Positions 16,686 through 25,588 of a stretch of 64,000 nucleotides of DNA are shown piece by piece. How positions within the stretch are numbered: position 1 is the stretch's first letter; the number at the start of each line of letters is the position of its first letter. Position numbers and translations under genes: made by a program. Origin of the DNA: Alkalihalobacillus sp. BA299 (GTDB taxonomy: Bacteria > Bacillota > Bacilli > Bacillales > Bacillaceae_F); the NCBI RefSeq assembly GCF_017745675.1, contig NZ_JAFLJM010000002.1, positions 248,001 through 312,000 of the forward strand, in the 5' to 3' direction. Under the pieces are notes generated by a model. That model ran no database searches and was not told the DNA's origin. It saw nothing but the letters and a program-made list of their open reading frames with translations.

Positions 16686-17297
16686 TTATTTAGTTTCTAA
16701 TTTGCGATACCATTTAGCTGCCACTTCTACTTCTTCGAATGTCAATTGATGACCTCTATCTTCCCAATGTAGCTCCACTTCAGCGTTCGCTTTTTCTAAT
16801 AACGATTGTAGTTCGGAAGATTCCATTGGTGAACAAATTGGATCATTTGCTCCAGCAGCAATAAACACAGATTTCCCTGCTAAATCAGGAAGATCTATTC
16901 CTCTTCTCGGTACCATCGGATGATGAAGAATCGCACCCTTTAGGGCATTTTCATAATGAAATAATAAACTTGCTGCAATATTTGCTCCATTAGAGTACCC
17001 AATTGCAATGATATTGTCTCGGTCAAATTGATACTTTTCTGCTGCTTCATCAAGAAACTGATTTAATTCATAAGTTCGGAAAATGAGGTCTTCTTCATCA
17101 AACACTCCCTCAGCCAGTCTTCGAAAGAATCGTGGCATTCCATTTTCTAAAACATTTCCTCTTACACTTAATACCGAAGCCTCATCATCAATTCTTCCCG
17201 CAAGAGGTAATAGGTCTAATTCATTTCCTCCTGTTCCATGAAGCAACAATAATGTTGGTTTGTCTGAATTTGTTCCTTTATTAAATATGTGTTTCAT
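16686..17297 (-). CDS. mhqD: Carboxylesterase/phospholipase-family hydrolase (MhqD-like)
   Basis: This 203-residue alpha/beta hydrolase has oxyanion motif LLLLHGTGGNELD, nucleophile elbow GYSNGANIA, acid residue in AAGANDPICS and His in EDRGHQLTFEE. It matches the esterases of the MhqR regulon, thought to act on ring-cleavage products. The start overlaps the end of the upstream dioxygenase-like gene by 17 bases, indicating translational coupling. It is last in the four-gene operon from 19,822. Confidence 0.88.
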   Translation of the reverse strand: MKHIFNKGTNSDKPTLLLLHGTGGNELDLLPLAGRIDDEASVLSVRGNVLENGMPRFFRRLAEGVFDEEDLIFRTYELNQFLDEAAEKYQFDRDNIIAIGYSNGANIAASLLFHYENALKGAILHHPMVPRRGIDLPDLAGKSVFIAAGANDPICSPMESSELQSLLEKANAEVELHWEDRGHQLTFEEVEVAAKWYRKLETK

Positions 17298-18240
17298 TAT
17301 TTATCTCCTTCCTTCTATGCACCTTAATTGGTGGTAAGGTTTCTTCTAGTTCTTTTCTTTTTGTTTCTAACCATGAAGGTAACATTAGCTTTTCACCTAG
17401 GGTGTTCATTGGTTCATCAACAACAAATCCTGGTGGATCAGTAGCTATTTCAAACAAAATCCCCCCTGGTTCATGGAAATAAAGAGCTTTAAAATAATTT
17501 CGATCTAGAATTTCTGTCGGATAATATCCTTTGTCTTGGAGAAGTGATCTCCATTTAAACAGATCTTCTTCATCCTTTGCTCGCCAGGCTATATGGTGAA
17601 CAGTTCCTGCTCCCATCAAACCACGAACGGAAGGAGTTAACTTAATGTCGATTGTGTTTCCAACCTGTGCCTTGGATGTAAACCTAAGAAAACCCTCTTC
17701 TTGCCCAAGACATTCAAATCCCAATAACATTTCCAGTACATCCGCAGTTTTATGAGGTTGCGTGGAAATCAAAGTAGCCCCACTAAACCCTTTAATTCCA
17801 TAATCTGATGATATTTCTCCAAAGCTCCAACTATTTATTGGTCCTTCATCTCGTTCTACTAATTCAATTTCAAGTCCGTCTGGATCCTTGAATTGCACAT
17901 ACCTTTCCCCAAAGCGGATAGATGAAGTAAATTCAATATCAAATTTTTGTAAACGATCCTCCCAGAATTTAATCGTTTCCTTTGAAATCATGTAACTAGT
18001 TACTCCAACCTGCCCAGTTCCAATTCGTCCTTTTAACTGTTTCTCCCATGGAAAAAATGTTATAACGGTTCCTGGTTGCCCTGTTTCATTTCCAAAATAA
18101 AGGTGATACACTTCTGGACGGTCAAAATTTACTGTCTTTTTAATGAGCCTTAATCCTAATAGCCCCGAATAAAAATTAATCGTTCTTTGTGCATCGTTTA
18201 CCATCGCTGAGATATGATGAATACCTAATGTTTTTTGCAA
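17281..18240 (-). CDS. Ring-cleaving dioxygenase-like protein with two VOC domains (MhqA/E/O family)
   Basis: This 319-residue protein is made of two vicinal-oxygen-chelate halves. Metal-ligand positions are visible as GIHHISAMV, VHHIAWRAKD and ILFEIATDPPGF. The family is induced by hydroquinones and catechols and is thought to open aromatic rings or bind electrophiles. It is clearly paralogous to the gene at 18,884, sharing the opening QKTLGIHHIS and much of the sequence. The start has a GGGGGAG-type site. It is third in the operon. Confidence 0.9.
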   Translation of the reverse strand: MQKTLGIHHISAMVNDAQRTINFYSGLLGLRLIKKTVNFDRPEVYHLYFGNETGQPGTVITFFPWEKQLKGRIGTGQVGVTSYMISKETIKFWEDRLQKFDIEFTSSIRFGERYVQFKDPDGLEIELVERDEGPINSWSFGEISSDYGIKGFSGATLISTQPHKTADVLEMLLGFECLGQEEGFLRFTSKAQVGNTIDIKLTPSVRGLMGAGTVHHIAWRAKDEEDLFKWRSLLQDKGYYPTEILDRNYFKALYFHEPGGILFEIATDPPGFVVDEPMNTLGEKLMLPSWLETKRKELEETLPPIKVHRRKEINNETHI

Positions 18241-18275
18241 TTTTCTCCCCCTTTCTACAAATGATTGGTTATGAG

Positions 18276-18884
18276 CTAATTAGGTCTTTCAATAGAAAAT
18301 ATTTTACCTATTTTCGCATAATGATGACCCGCTAATCGGCTAACAGCACCTAAGCCCTTTGGATCTATTCTTCCATTTTCATAAATATTATTTTTAATAT
18401 GAAATTGAACAACTTTTCCTATAATAAGGTCACTGCCAGGGGAATTTAAACCTCCCAATTCTAAGGACTGTTCCAATGTGCACTCCATTCGAATCTTCGC
18501 TTCCTTAACACCTGGCACAAAAACCTTTACACTATCTACTGGAGTAAATCCCGCCAGTTCTATTTCACTTTGATTTGGTGGAAGACTTGCCGCTGTTTGA
18601 TTTACTTTTTCAACATTTAGTTCATCTACAATATGGACAACGAATTCCTTTGAATCCATTATATTTCTGGCTGTATCTTTCTGTCTCCCTTCTTGGCGTT
18701 GTATAGAAAGTGAAATCATTGGTGGATTGGAAGTAACAATATTAAAATAACTAAACGGAGCTCCGTTCAAAACACCATCTTTCGAAATCGTTGTAACGAA
18801 TGCAATCGGTCTGGGAATAATGCTTCCTATTAAACATTTATAATTTTCTCTTTCTGTTTGATTGGATGGGTCAATCGAAAGCAT
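18276..18884 (-). CDS. Flavin reductase-like FMN-binding protein
   Basis: This 202-residue split-barrel flavoprotein starts MLSIDPSNQTERENYKCLIG and includes GSIIPRPIAFVTTISKDGVL and GAPFSYFNIVTSNPPMISLS, the flavin-binding core of the DIM6/NTAB family. It may supply reduced flavin or reduce quinones directly. The start codon overlaps the upstream stop as TAATG. Lying between the two VOC genes, it suggests a reductase-plus-dioxygenase route for quinones. Its substrate cannot be told from sequence. Confidence 0.88.
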   Translation of the reverse strand: MLSIDPSNQTERENYKCLIGSIIPRPIAFVTTISKDGVLNGAPFSYFNIVTSNPPMISLSIQRQEGRQKDTARNIMDSKEFVVHIVDELNVEKVNQTAASLPPNQSEIELAGFTPVDSVKVFVPGVKEAKIRMECTLEQSLELGGLNSPGSDLIIGKVVQFHIKNNIYENGRIDPKGLGAVSRLAGHHYAKIGKIFSIERPN

Positions 18885-19822
18885 TAATCTAACTCCCTTA
18901 CTTCAAATGGAAGTACGACTTGTTCAATCTTTTCTCTGTGCGGTTCATATTGTTCAGGCAACATTAATTTTTCTCCCATCGTCTTTTCCGATTCATCGTG
19001 AGCAAATCCTGGGGGATCTGTTGCAATCTCAAATAGAATTTCTCCATGTTCTCTAAAGTAAATTGCATTGAAATAGTTTCGGTCCTGAACAGGAGTAACA
19101 CCAAATCCAAAACTTTCAACATACTCTTTCCAATCTAATTGATCTTGGTCATCAATAGCCCGCCAAGCAATGTGGTGAACTGTCCCCACACCCATTTGCC
19201 CGCGTCCAACATTAGTTAATTTAAGGTCAATAATATTTCCGATATCCGTAGTAGAACGATAACGAGCGAAATCTCCTTCTTTTCCAACTAGCTCAAGCCC
19301 CATTACCTTTTTCAACAATTCAGCCGTTTTTTCTGGTTGCTTTGATAATAATGTTGCTCCACCAAACCCTTTAATAGCAACATCAGGTGTGACTTCGCCA
19401 TAACTCCATGTGTTGAGTTCCCCTTCTTCTCTCTCAACGATCTCTAAATGAAGTCCATGAGGATCATCAAACTCCAAATATTCCTCTCCAAATCGTTCTG
19501 TTTTTGCAAAAGCAATGTTAAATTTTTCTAGCCTGTTTTCCCAAAATTCCATTGCACCTTTTGGAACAACATATGAGGTGACACCAACCTGACCATCTCC
19601 TATTTTTCCTTGATACGCATTAGCCCAAGGGAAAAACGTAATAATGGTTCCTGGTTTTCCTCCTTCATTGCCAAAATACAAATGGTAGGTACCTGGGTCA
19701 TCAAAATTTACTGTTTTTTTAACTAAGCGTAATCCTAATACTCCAGCATAAAAATCTACGTTCTCTTGCGGGTGACCAACAATTGCTGTGATGTGGTGAA
19801 TACCCAATGTTTTTTTACTCAT
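18884..19822 (-). CDS. mhqO: Ring-cleaving dioxygenase-like protein with two VOC domains (MhqO-like)
   Basis: This is a 312-residue VOC protein, first gene of the quinone-stress operon. Key segments are LGIHHITAIVGHPQENVDFY, YLEFDDPHGLHLEIVERE, VHHIAWRAIDDQDQ and ILFEIATDPPGF. AAAGGAG precedes the ATG. The upstream region carries an MhqR-like box. Bacillus MhqO and MhqA/E are of this type; choosing the symbol among them rests on context, so mhqO is a best guess. Confidence 0.88.
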   Translation of the reverse strand: MSKKTLGIHHITAIVGHPQENVDFYAGVLGLRLVKKTVNFDDPGTYHLYFGNEGGKPGTIITFFPWANAYQGKIGDGQVGVTSYVVPKGAMEFWENRLEKFNIAFAKTERFGEEYLEFDDPHGLHLEIVEREEGELNTWSYGEVTPDVAIKGFGGATLLSKQPEKTAELLKKVMGLELVGKEGDFARYRSTTDIGNIIDLKLTNVGRGQMGVGTVHHIAWRAIDDQDQLDWKEYVESFGFGVTPVQDRNYFNAIYFREHGEILFEIATDPPGFAHDESEKTMGEKLMLPEQYEPHREKIEQVVLPFEVRELD

Positions 19823-19935
19823 TTTGCTTACACTCCTTTAAATAATAAATTTAGAATAACCTATTATAATCAGTTAAATTCCGCCAAATCTTTTAAAAAA
19901 TTTAAATTGTTTCATTTAAGATATTTCAAATTAAT

Positions 19936-19955
19936 ATATTACGAATTCGAGATAT
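19936..19955. promoter_or_regulatory. MhqR-like operator between mhqR and the mhqO operon
   Basis: ATATTACGAATTCGAGATAT is a 20-base inverted repeat with two mismatched pairs, centred on GAATTC. It lies about 115 bases before the first dioxygenase-like gene, just beyond the mhqR stop. Confidence 0.7.
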
Positions 19956-19969
19956 TTATCTAAAAAAAT

Positions 19970-20431
19970 TTATAGATCTAAACCTTGCGCATGATAACCT
20001 AACTTTTTTAATTGTTGAATTAAATCATTTTTCTCATTCCAATCTAAACCACCACATATTTCTTGAATTGCATCTTTATGTTTTGGAAAGATCTCATTCA
20101 TTAATTCGGTTCCATCTGCGGTTATTGTAGCATATGTGATACGACGGTCTTTTGGACAAGGTTTTCTTTCAATTAAATTTTTCTTTTCTAACTTATCTAC
20201 TACATACGTAATACTACTACTTGCAATCAATACTTTATCGCCGATTTTTTGAATTGGCTGATCTCCTTTGTTATAAAGCAACTCCAGAACAGCAAATTCT
20301 GTTGGATTTAGTCCAAAATTCTTTATATCTTCTTCCACACGTTTTTTTATTGATTGCAAAGCACGGGATAAAACGATAAATAACTTTAGAGACAAATCCT
20401 CTTCAAGTTGTTTACTATTTTTAATATCCAT
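19970..20431 (-). CDS. mhqR: MarR-family repressor MhqR
   Basis: This 153-residue winged-helix regulator has the MarR features NPTEFAVLELLYNKGDQPIQ (helix-turn-helix) and KPCPKDRRITYATITADGTE (wing). In Bacillus MhqR represses dioxygenase, esterase and nitroreductase genes and is released by quinones and other thiol-reactive compounds. ATG 20431 has AAGGA at the right distance; the upstream ATG at 20440 is too close to it. Its own promoter carries the best operator, so it is probably autoregulated. Confidence 0.88.
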   Translation of the reverse strand: MDIKNSKQLEEDLSLKLFIVLSRALQSIKKRVEEDIKNFGLNPTEFAVLELLYNKGDQPIQKIGDKVLIASSSITYVVDKLEKKNLIERKPCPKDRRITYATITADGTELMNEIFPKHKDAIQEICGGLDWNEKNDLIQQLKKLGYHAQGLDL

Positions 20432-20453
20432 GAGTATCATTCCTTCGAAAAAA

Positions 20454-20501
20454 TATCTTGAATTCGAGATAATTATATAACAATTTATTTTCTAATGTCA
20501 A
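20454..20501 (-). promoter_or_regulatory. mhqR promoter with operator
   Basis: Minus strand: TTGACA (20501-20496), 18 bases, TATAAT (20477-20472). Immediately downstream, 20471-20454, is TATCTCGAATTCAAGATA, an 18-base palindrome with one mismatched pair. Repressor binding there would cover the transcription start. Confidence 0.8.
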
Positions 20502-20775
20502 CTGAATTTAATAACTTAAGTTTTCCGTTTATTTATAGAATAACGAACTTAACTTCAAAAGGCACTTTTTGTTACGCAGTATTTATCTACGTAATACAAG
20601 AGTTAATCTGGCCCGTTTGCAGAAGTGTGACTGATCTTATTGAAAATCAATCAAATTTTTATAACATTTTTGATCCTCAAAACTATGGTTTTTTATATCT
20701 TTTATCACCAGAAGGATTGCAGTGGTAAACAGTCTGTCATTCTTTGGTACACTTTTTGTCTTTTGGTGGTAAATG

Positions 20776-21267
20776 CTATGTCAGAGGTGGTACATTTAAA
20801 TGGATGTAATCATACGGATCTGAATTGGAGGAAATATAGGCAGAATAACTACTCCAGCGATAGCTTTCTGGACGTATGACCATCTTTGCTTCCACCGGAT
20901 TAAGATGAATATACTTACTCACTTCTAATAAATAAGTATCATCGTTTATTAATTCTGCATGGTAACACCCTTGAAACAAATGTCCACTAGTGCGGTGCCG
21001 CTTATTAAAATAGATGGCATAGACCGAATGGAGCTTTTTGATAATTTCTTTTGTAGGAATATCGATCGTTTCGAGGAGAAGATGAATGTGATTGGTTATT
21101 AAACAGTAGGCATGGAGGTGAAAAGGATACTGAACGCGGGTTTCTTCAAGAAGGGTTAAATACATCAACCGATCATCATGATCGCAAAAAATCGAAGCAC
21201 GGCGATTTCCACGACTAGTAATATGAAATGTCGCCCCTGGAAACCAGATACGAGGCTTGCGAGCCAA
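20776..21267 (-). CDS. REP-associated tyrosine transposase (Y1/HUH type), C-terminally short
   Basis: This 163-residue RAYT-family protein has metal-binding HUH motif LITNHIHLLLE and catalytic tyrosine in VSKYIHLNPVEAKMV. These enzymes cleave single-stranded DNA and are linked with small palindromic repeats. The N-terminus ARKPRIWFPGATFHITSRGN is typical. Relatives usually continue well past the Y motif, whereas this one stops shortly after DPYDYIH, so it may be truncated though its active-site motifs remain. GAAGCACGGGGACGG-type repeats lie nearby. Confidence 0.85.
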   Translation of the reverse strand: MARKPRIWFPGATFHITSRGNRRASIFCDHDDRLMYLTLLEETRVQYPFHLHAYCLITNHIHLLLETIDIPTKEIIKKLHSVYAIYFNKRHRTSGHLFQGCYHAELINDDTYLLEVSKYIHLNPVEAKMVIRPESYRWSSYSAYISSNSDPYDYIHLNVPPLT

Positions 21268-21376
21268 AACAGGATCACACCTTTCTATATTAGGTTTTCA
21301 AAAGCGCAATTACTCTATAGCTTCCTTGTATAATTGGAACATTAGAGAGTGTTTGACTTTAATCGTATAATACTTA

Positions 21377-21715
21377 TTAATTTTCAACTCTTTTCTCTAA
21401 GCTAAACAGTCGCTTGTCGATTTCTGTAAGTTTGTTATTCAAATAATCAAATTCAAAATCCGTTTTCTTTTTAGTCACTTTTAACATTCCTACTACATCT
21501 TCAATTTGTGAAGTTTCGATTCTAGTTACAACGTCTTTGATTTCTTGAATGTCAGTTTTCACTTCTTTCAAACCCACATCTTTGATTTCTTGAATGTCCG
21601 ATTTTACCTCTTTCAAACCCACATCTTTGATTTCTTGAATGTCCGATTTTACTTCTTTCATACCCTTTTGTAGTTCTAATAGGATTTCAAGAATCCTTTT
21701 TTCCATTACCTTCAC
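21377..21715 (-). CDS. Small coiled-coil protein with tandem repeats
   Basis: This 112-residue charged helical protein contains three consecutive copies of a 15-residue unit, (L/M)KEVKSDIQEIKDVG, encoded by near-identical 45-base repeats (about 21,527-21,661). The rest also predicts long coiled coil (DYLNNKLTEIDKRLFSLEKR). An AAGGTGA site precedes the start. It resembles small Bacillus hypothetical proteins of unknown function. Repeat number is likely to vary between strains. Confidence 0.65.
   Translation of the reverse strand: MKVMEKRILEILLELQKGMKEVKSDIQEIKDVGLKEVKSDIQEIKDVGLKEVKTDIQEIKDVVTRIETSQIEDVVGMLKVTKKKTDFEFDYLNNKLTEIDKRLFSLEKRVEN
21527..21661. repeat. 45-base coding tandem repeat, three copies
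   Basis: Three in-frame copies of a 45-base unit containing TTTGATTTCTTGAATGTC (plus strand) encode the coiled-coil repeats. The first two coding units are almost identical; the third differs at a few bases. Confidence 0.8.
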
Positions 21716-21760
21716 CTTCTTTCTGACTTTATTATAAAGCAGCTAACCTTTTCTTACGAA

Positions 21761-21787
21761 GAAGCACGGGGACGGTTCTTGTGCTTC
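21761..21787. repeat. REP-like palindrome
   Basis: GAAGCAC-GGGGACGGTTCTT-GTGCTTC: seven-base perfect arms with a conserved GGGGACGGTTCT centre. It is one of a family of such elements in the window and lies between a RAYT gene and a decayed RAYT copy. Confidence 0.85.
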
Positions 21788-21830
21788 TCTCACTTTCTCT
21801 ATGCTTTAAATATAAGGTTAGGTGAGACTC

Positions 21831-22460
21831 CTAAAATCTAGCGGCCTGGCGTTGTGATACTCCATTAATTATTTTTACGTTCTGCAATATTTCATTTCTT
21901 CTCAGTTTAGGTAAACTCTTTACTTGTGCTATCTCAAATTCCATCAAGCAATTTCCTGATTTCTACTCGTGCCTCTTCGTCTGATACCTTTCTTTTATCA
22001 TTTCCTCTCTCTTCTAAGCATGTATCGTCATTTTTTCTTTCATTAAATTCTTTAAATCTTACTTTAGCAACCGTGAGATCCTCAGAAAACATTTTGAAAA
22101 TAAATTCCATGTCTAGTAAATCCTATAGGATAATTATTTTGTCCGTAATAACCAAGACAACTGCTCCACTTCCATTCATCAGGTCGATTTACGATTCCCG
22201 CTTTTATTGGATTTTGGTGGATATACCTTATGACTGTTAGTAAATAATGATCCGTTTCTACATTCTCACTTTTGAACCTATCTTAAAAAAGGTGTCATGT
22301 TGTGAAGAACTTCCAATTATAATAAAAGGCATAAGTTATACCAATCCTCTTCATTGTATTCAAGATATCTTCCTCATCATGGAATATTTCCTGTCGATTC
22401 GCACCTCTCAACATGATGATATATTCCACTTTTGCTTTTTACCCTAGCTCGCCTGGGCAT
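21831..22460 (-). pseudogene. Decayed second RAYT transposase
   Basis: Pieces of a RAYT-type transposase can be read in order on the minus strand in different frames: MPRRARVKSKSGIYH (start at ATG 22460), MLRGANRQEIFHDEEDIL, then HYLLTVIRYIHQNPIKAGIV with the catalytic Tyr region, and finally EIAQVKSLPKLRRNEILQ and NGVSQRQAARF before a stop at 21833. Frameshifts and an internal deletion that removed the HUH motif make it inactive. It differs in sequence from the intact-looking copy at 20,776. Confidence 0.8.
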
Positions 22461-22530
22461 CTCTATCACCACTAAGCATTCATTTTTTTATTGTTTATCA
22501 TACTCATCTCTAAATTCACCTGTTAAAATA

Positions 22531-23120
22531 TCAGTGTACATTGTTGTAAAAGTAATATGATAATGTAAGAGAGTGATAAGGAGCTCCTGCTAATTGATAA
22601 AGTCTAAGTTTTTCTAGTTGGGCTTCATTTGACAAAGGTGGCAAAATGGAAGGAAAGGTTTCTGCTAAGAGGCTTTTCCCACACCCTGGAGGTCCATCCA
22701 TCAATACATAGCGTTCTCCACTTGCCGCGATTTCGAGAGCTCGTTTGGCAAATTCGTGACCGATGAATTGATTAAAATCCCTATATCCAACTTCCTCTTC
22801 TTCTAGTATTGGTTTTGGTTGAATAAACGAAAGAAGCTGTCTTCCTGCAAGGATATCCATCACATCTTGAATGGTTTTAATATAAATGAGTTCTAAATTA
22901 GTGATTTCCAATCGTTGGAATGGTAGGGTCAAGTGGAAGGAAGAGCTTTTTAAGCCCCAGTCTTTTGGCCGCTAGAATAGCTGCAATCATTCCTTCACCA
23001 GGAAGAACGGTTCCATCTAATGATAAAGTTCCGATAAAGCCCTTCAATCACCTGTACTTCCACCTGGACTCGGTAACCTTCCAAACCTTTTAAACCAATA
23101 CTAGTTACCTTTGCTGACAT
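22531..23120 (-). pseudogene. Broken comM/yifB-family AAA+ ATPase gene
   Basis: It starts at ATG 23120 after GGAGGAAG with MSAKVTSIGLKGLEGYRVQV, the N-terminus of the Mg-chelatase-like ComM/YifB family. It then shifts frame with material missing, continues TLSLDGTVLPGEGMIAAIL and KRLGLKKLFLPLDPTIPFQR, and keeps Walker A in MDGPPGCGKSLLAE. It ends abruptly after YHSLTLSY, where the family continues for about 280 residues including Walker B. Only the N-terminal half remains and it is out of frame. Confidence 0.82.
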
Positions 23121-23212
23121 TTTTCTGCTTCCTCCAATACTATATTTAATTGTCTTTTATATGTGTACCTAGTGCGAGTTTTACTTTAATTTACGGATTA
23201 GGAGTTTCATTC

Positions 23213-23230
23213 AAGAACCGTCCCCTGCTT
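23213..23230. repeat. Partial REP-like element
   Basis: AAGAACCGTCCCCTGCTT matches the centre and one arm of the REP-like family in reverse orientation. It lies just upstream of the phosphoesterase promoter region. Confidence 0.55.
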
Positions 23231-23309
23231 ATATTTTACATTACGTTAACATTACCAAAACATTCCCTCTGTATAATTAGTGCTGAATAAAACTAAAGGA
23301 GGCAGTAAT

Positions 23310-25274
23310 ATGTCGAAGAGTTTATTTTTACGAAGTCTAGCTATTATAACGATGGCATCATTAGTAGTTGCTAGTCCACTAGTGACAGAAGGATCAGTTG
23401 GAAAGGGAAAGGGATCAAAAGCAAACCAAGAAGAATTAACCTTACGTGAACCAGAAACAGGATTTCGTGTATTACCATACTTACAATCTCCTTCTAGCAC
23501 TTCTATGACTATTAACTGGATTTCAGAGTTAGATGAACCTGGTCAAGTAATTGTAGCTGGACCTGGTGCAAAGGGGAAAAAATTGACGTCTACTCCTGAA
23601 TATATGAACTTAATGGAGTATACGGAAAAAGAATTACAGCAAGAATTAAAATATAACAGTGGTAATGGAATAGTCGAAACGCTTCCTCAAGGCTCCTGGT
23701 TAAAATCAAATTCCAACTATAAACATTCCGTAACCATTGATGGGTTAAGACCCGATACAAAATACCAGTATATCGTCAAGCAAGGAAAAAAAACTCATAC
23801 CTCTAACTTTAAAACGTATCCGGAACAGCATGATTGGGACGAACTAACATTGATTGCCTTTTCAGACACTGAAACAGAACCATACGGGGCATTAGAACAT
23901 CGTGAGTGGGAATTACATACAGTAACTCCTTATGCACCAGGTTCAGAGGAACGCCCTGGTCAGGGATCGGCTTTTGATCAAAAGTACGGAAATAAAACAA
24001 GAAATGGGATGTTTTTAGTTCGTTATCCAGTCGATCAGCAAACGGCTTTAAACGAAAACTTAGCCCATATAGCAGCAGCTGATGCGGATGCATTAATCAT
24101 TGCTGGAGATCTAGCACAAGGTTCTGGATACCAGCCAGCATGGGACGAATTTTGGCGGCATTTTGCAGGTGAATATACCGATATAGCTTCTAGCCTTCCA
24201 TTATTACCAGCTCTAGGAAACTGGGAAACCTATGCATCTATTAATGGCGGGTATGGCAGCGCCGATGATCGTACACCCGTCGTAATTTCTCGTAATAAAT
24301 TTCATGAATATTTCGATACCACTGGTGATGCTAATAATCCTCAATATAAAGACTCCTATTACAGAACAGATATTGGTCCAGTTACATTATTAACACTAGA
24401 TTCAACGAATGGAGTTCCAGATGAATCTACTAGAACCAAGACATTTACAGGTGAAGTATACAGTGAAAATGATTCTGTATTAAATGAGGCAGTATGGGCA
24501 GAGCAAGGTGTACAAGGAGACCCTTACATGACTACAGATACACAAGGTGAATTTACTGCTGATGAATATCATCTTGCTTTCACCAAGTTTTTCAAAGGGA
24601 CAACAGCCGCAGATTCTGACTTACCAAACTTTAACGCTGGTACTGAACAATACAAGTGGGTAGAAGAGCAACTAAGAGATGCACGTGAAAAAGGACAAAT
24701 CATTCTAGTGCAATTTCACCATGCTCCTTATTCAATAGGTGTTCACGGTGCCCCTCCAAATCATGTATATGCAGACAACCAGTCTGGTGTAGCCATGCGC
24801 GTCTATACACCTATGTTCGAAAAATATGGTGTTGCTGCAGTAATTTCTGGACATGATGAAATGTTTGAACGTAGCTGGGTAGATTTAGATGGAGATGGAA
24901 ATGGTTTTCATGTATACGATGTCGGTGTAGCTGCTGACGGTTTACGTGGAGAAAAGATGATTAAAGATGCAAACGGCAATTTTGTTCCGCAAGAATTTAA
25001 CACGTACACACAATGGAGCGCAACCCGTAACGAGCCAGAACTTTGGCAAACAAATGAAAACGGCGTAAAACACTTAATTGATGGTGGTTTACATTACGGA
25101 CACTTACAAATGGACTTCGTTAATACTTCAGAAGGTACAGAATTGACATTATCACCAGTATATATTTTCCCGATATTGGATGATAACTATGATTTAGTTC
25201 GTACAGAACGTCGAGTATATAATGATGTTCAAAAAATGTATTTTGATAATATGGGTAATTTAATACAAAATTAA
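23310..25274 (+). CDS. Secreted metallophosphoesterase (purple-acid-phosphatase-like)
   Basis: This 654-residue protein has a signal peptide (MSKSLFLRSL, then a hydrophobic stretch to about residue 27), a fibronectin-like PAP N-terminal domain (FRVLPYLQSPSSTSMTINWI), and a calcineurin-like phosphatase core with FSDTETE, IIAGDLAQGSGY, ALGNWETYA, VQFHHAPYS and SGHDEMFE. The usual GNH(E/D) and GHxH motifs read GNWE and GHDE, so two expected metal-ligand histidines are replaced. ATG 23310 follows AAAGGAGG. It probably acts outside the cell on phosphate esters; the substrate is unknown. It is the only long plus-strand gene in this part. Confidence 0.85.
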   Translation: MSKSLFLRSLAIITMASLVVASPLVTEGSVGKGKGSKANQEELTLREPETGFRVLPYLQSPSSTSMTINWISELDEPGQVIVAGPGAKGKKLTSTPEYMNLMEYTEKELQQELKYNSGNGIVETLPQGSWLKSNSNYKHSVTIDGLRPDTKYQYIVKQGKKTHTSNFKTYPEQHDWDELTLIAFSDTETEPYGALEHREWELHTVTPYAPGSEERPGQGSAFDQKYGNKTRNGMFLVRYPVDQQTALNENLAHIAAADADALIIAGDLAQGSGYQPAWDEFWRHFAGEYTDIASSLPLLPALGNWETYASINGGYGSADDRTPVVISRNKFHEYFDTTGDANNPQYKDSYYRTDIGPVTLLTLDSTNGVPDESTRTKTFTGEVYSENDSVLNEAVWAEQGVQGDPYMTTDTQGEFTADEYHLAFTKFFKGTTAADSDLPNFNAGTEQYKWVEEQLRDAREKGQIILVQFHHAPYSIGVHGAPPNHVYADNQSGVAMRVYTPMFEKYGVAAVISGHDEMFERSWVDLDGDGNGFHVYDVGVAADGLRGEKMIKDANGNFVPQEFNTYTQWSATRNEPELWQTNENGVKHLIDGGLHYGHLQMDFVNTSEGTELTLSPVYIFPILDDNYDLVRTERRVYNDVQKMYFDNMGNLIQN

Positions 25275-25276
25275 GA

Positions 25277-25332
25277 GAAGCACGGGGAAGCACGGGGACG
25301 GTTGGAAGCACGGGGACGGTTCTCTTGCTTCT
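25277..25332. repeat. REP-like repeat cluster
   Basis: Three partial-to-full copies of GAAGCACGGGGA(CGGTT) stand in tandem directly after the phosphoesterase stop, the last completing with CTCTTGCTTC. The tandem arrangement suggests local expansion. Confidence 0.85.
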
Positions 25333-25437
25333 TTCCTTCCTCTATGCTTTAACCGAGCAGAAGTAAAACACTCGAATTCATTTTTATCAAAAGCAGCAAT
25401 ATCAAAGATAAATTCGGATTTATAAGAACACGAATAG

Positions 25438-25463
25438 GGTCTGCCACCAGTTGTGGCAGACCC
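25438..25463. terminator. Inverted repeat, probable terminator
   Basis: GGGTCTGCCAC and its exact complement are separated by CAGT. There is only a short T-rich tail on either strand. It lies between the plus-strand phosphoesterase and minus-strand genes and could end either transcript. Confidence 0.6.
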
Positions 25464-25528
25464 TTCGTTATATTGAGTAAGTCCTAGCTTAACTATAGTG
25501 AGGGGATATCCAATTCCCTCCGTGGCAG

Positions 25529-25555
25529 GAAGCACCAGAACCGTCCCGGTGCTTC
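25529..25555. repeat. REP-like palindrome, reverse orientation
   Basis: GAAGCAC-CAGAACCGTCCCG-GTGCTTC: same arms as the other REP-like elements, with the centre inverted (AGAACCGTCCC). Confidence 0.82.
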
Positions 25556-25588
25556 TTTAATCCCTCCCAAAACCTACTGTTTCCTGTA

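Noticed and set aside
21527-21661. Regular 45-base repeats that might be a CRISPR array
   Set aside because: Units are contiguous with no spacers and translate in frame as coiled-coil repeats.
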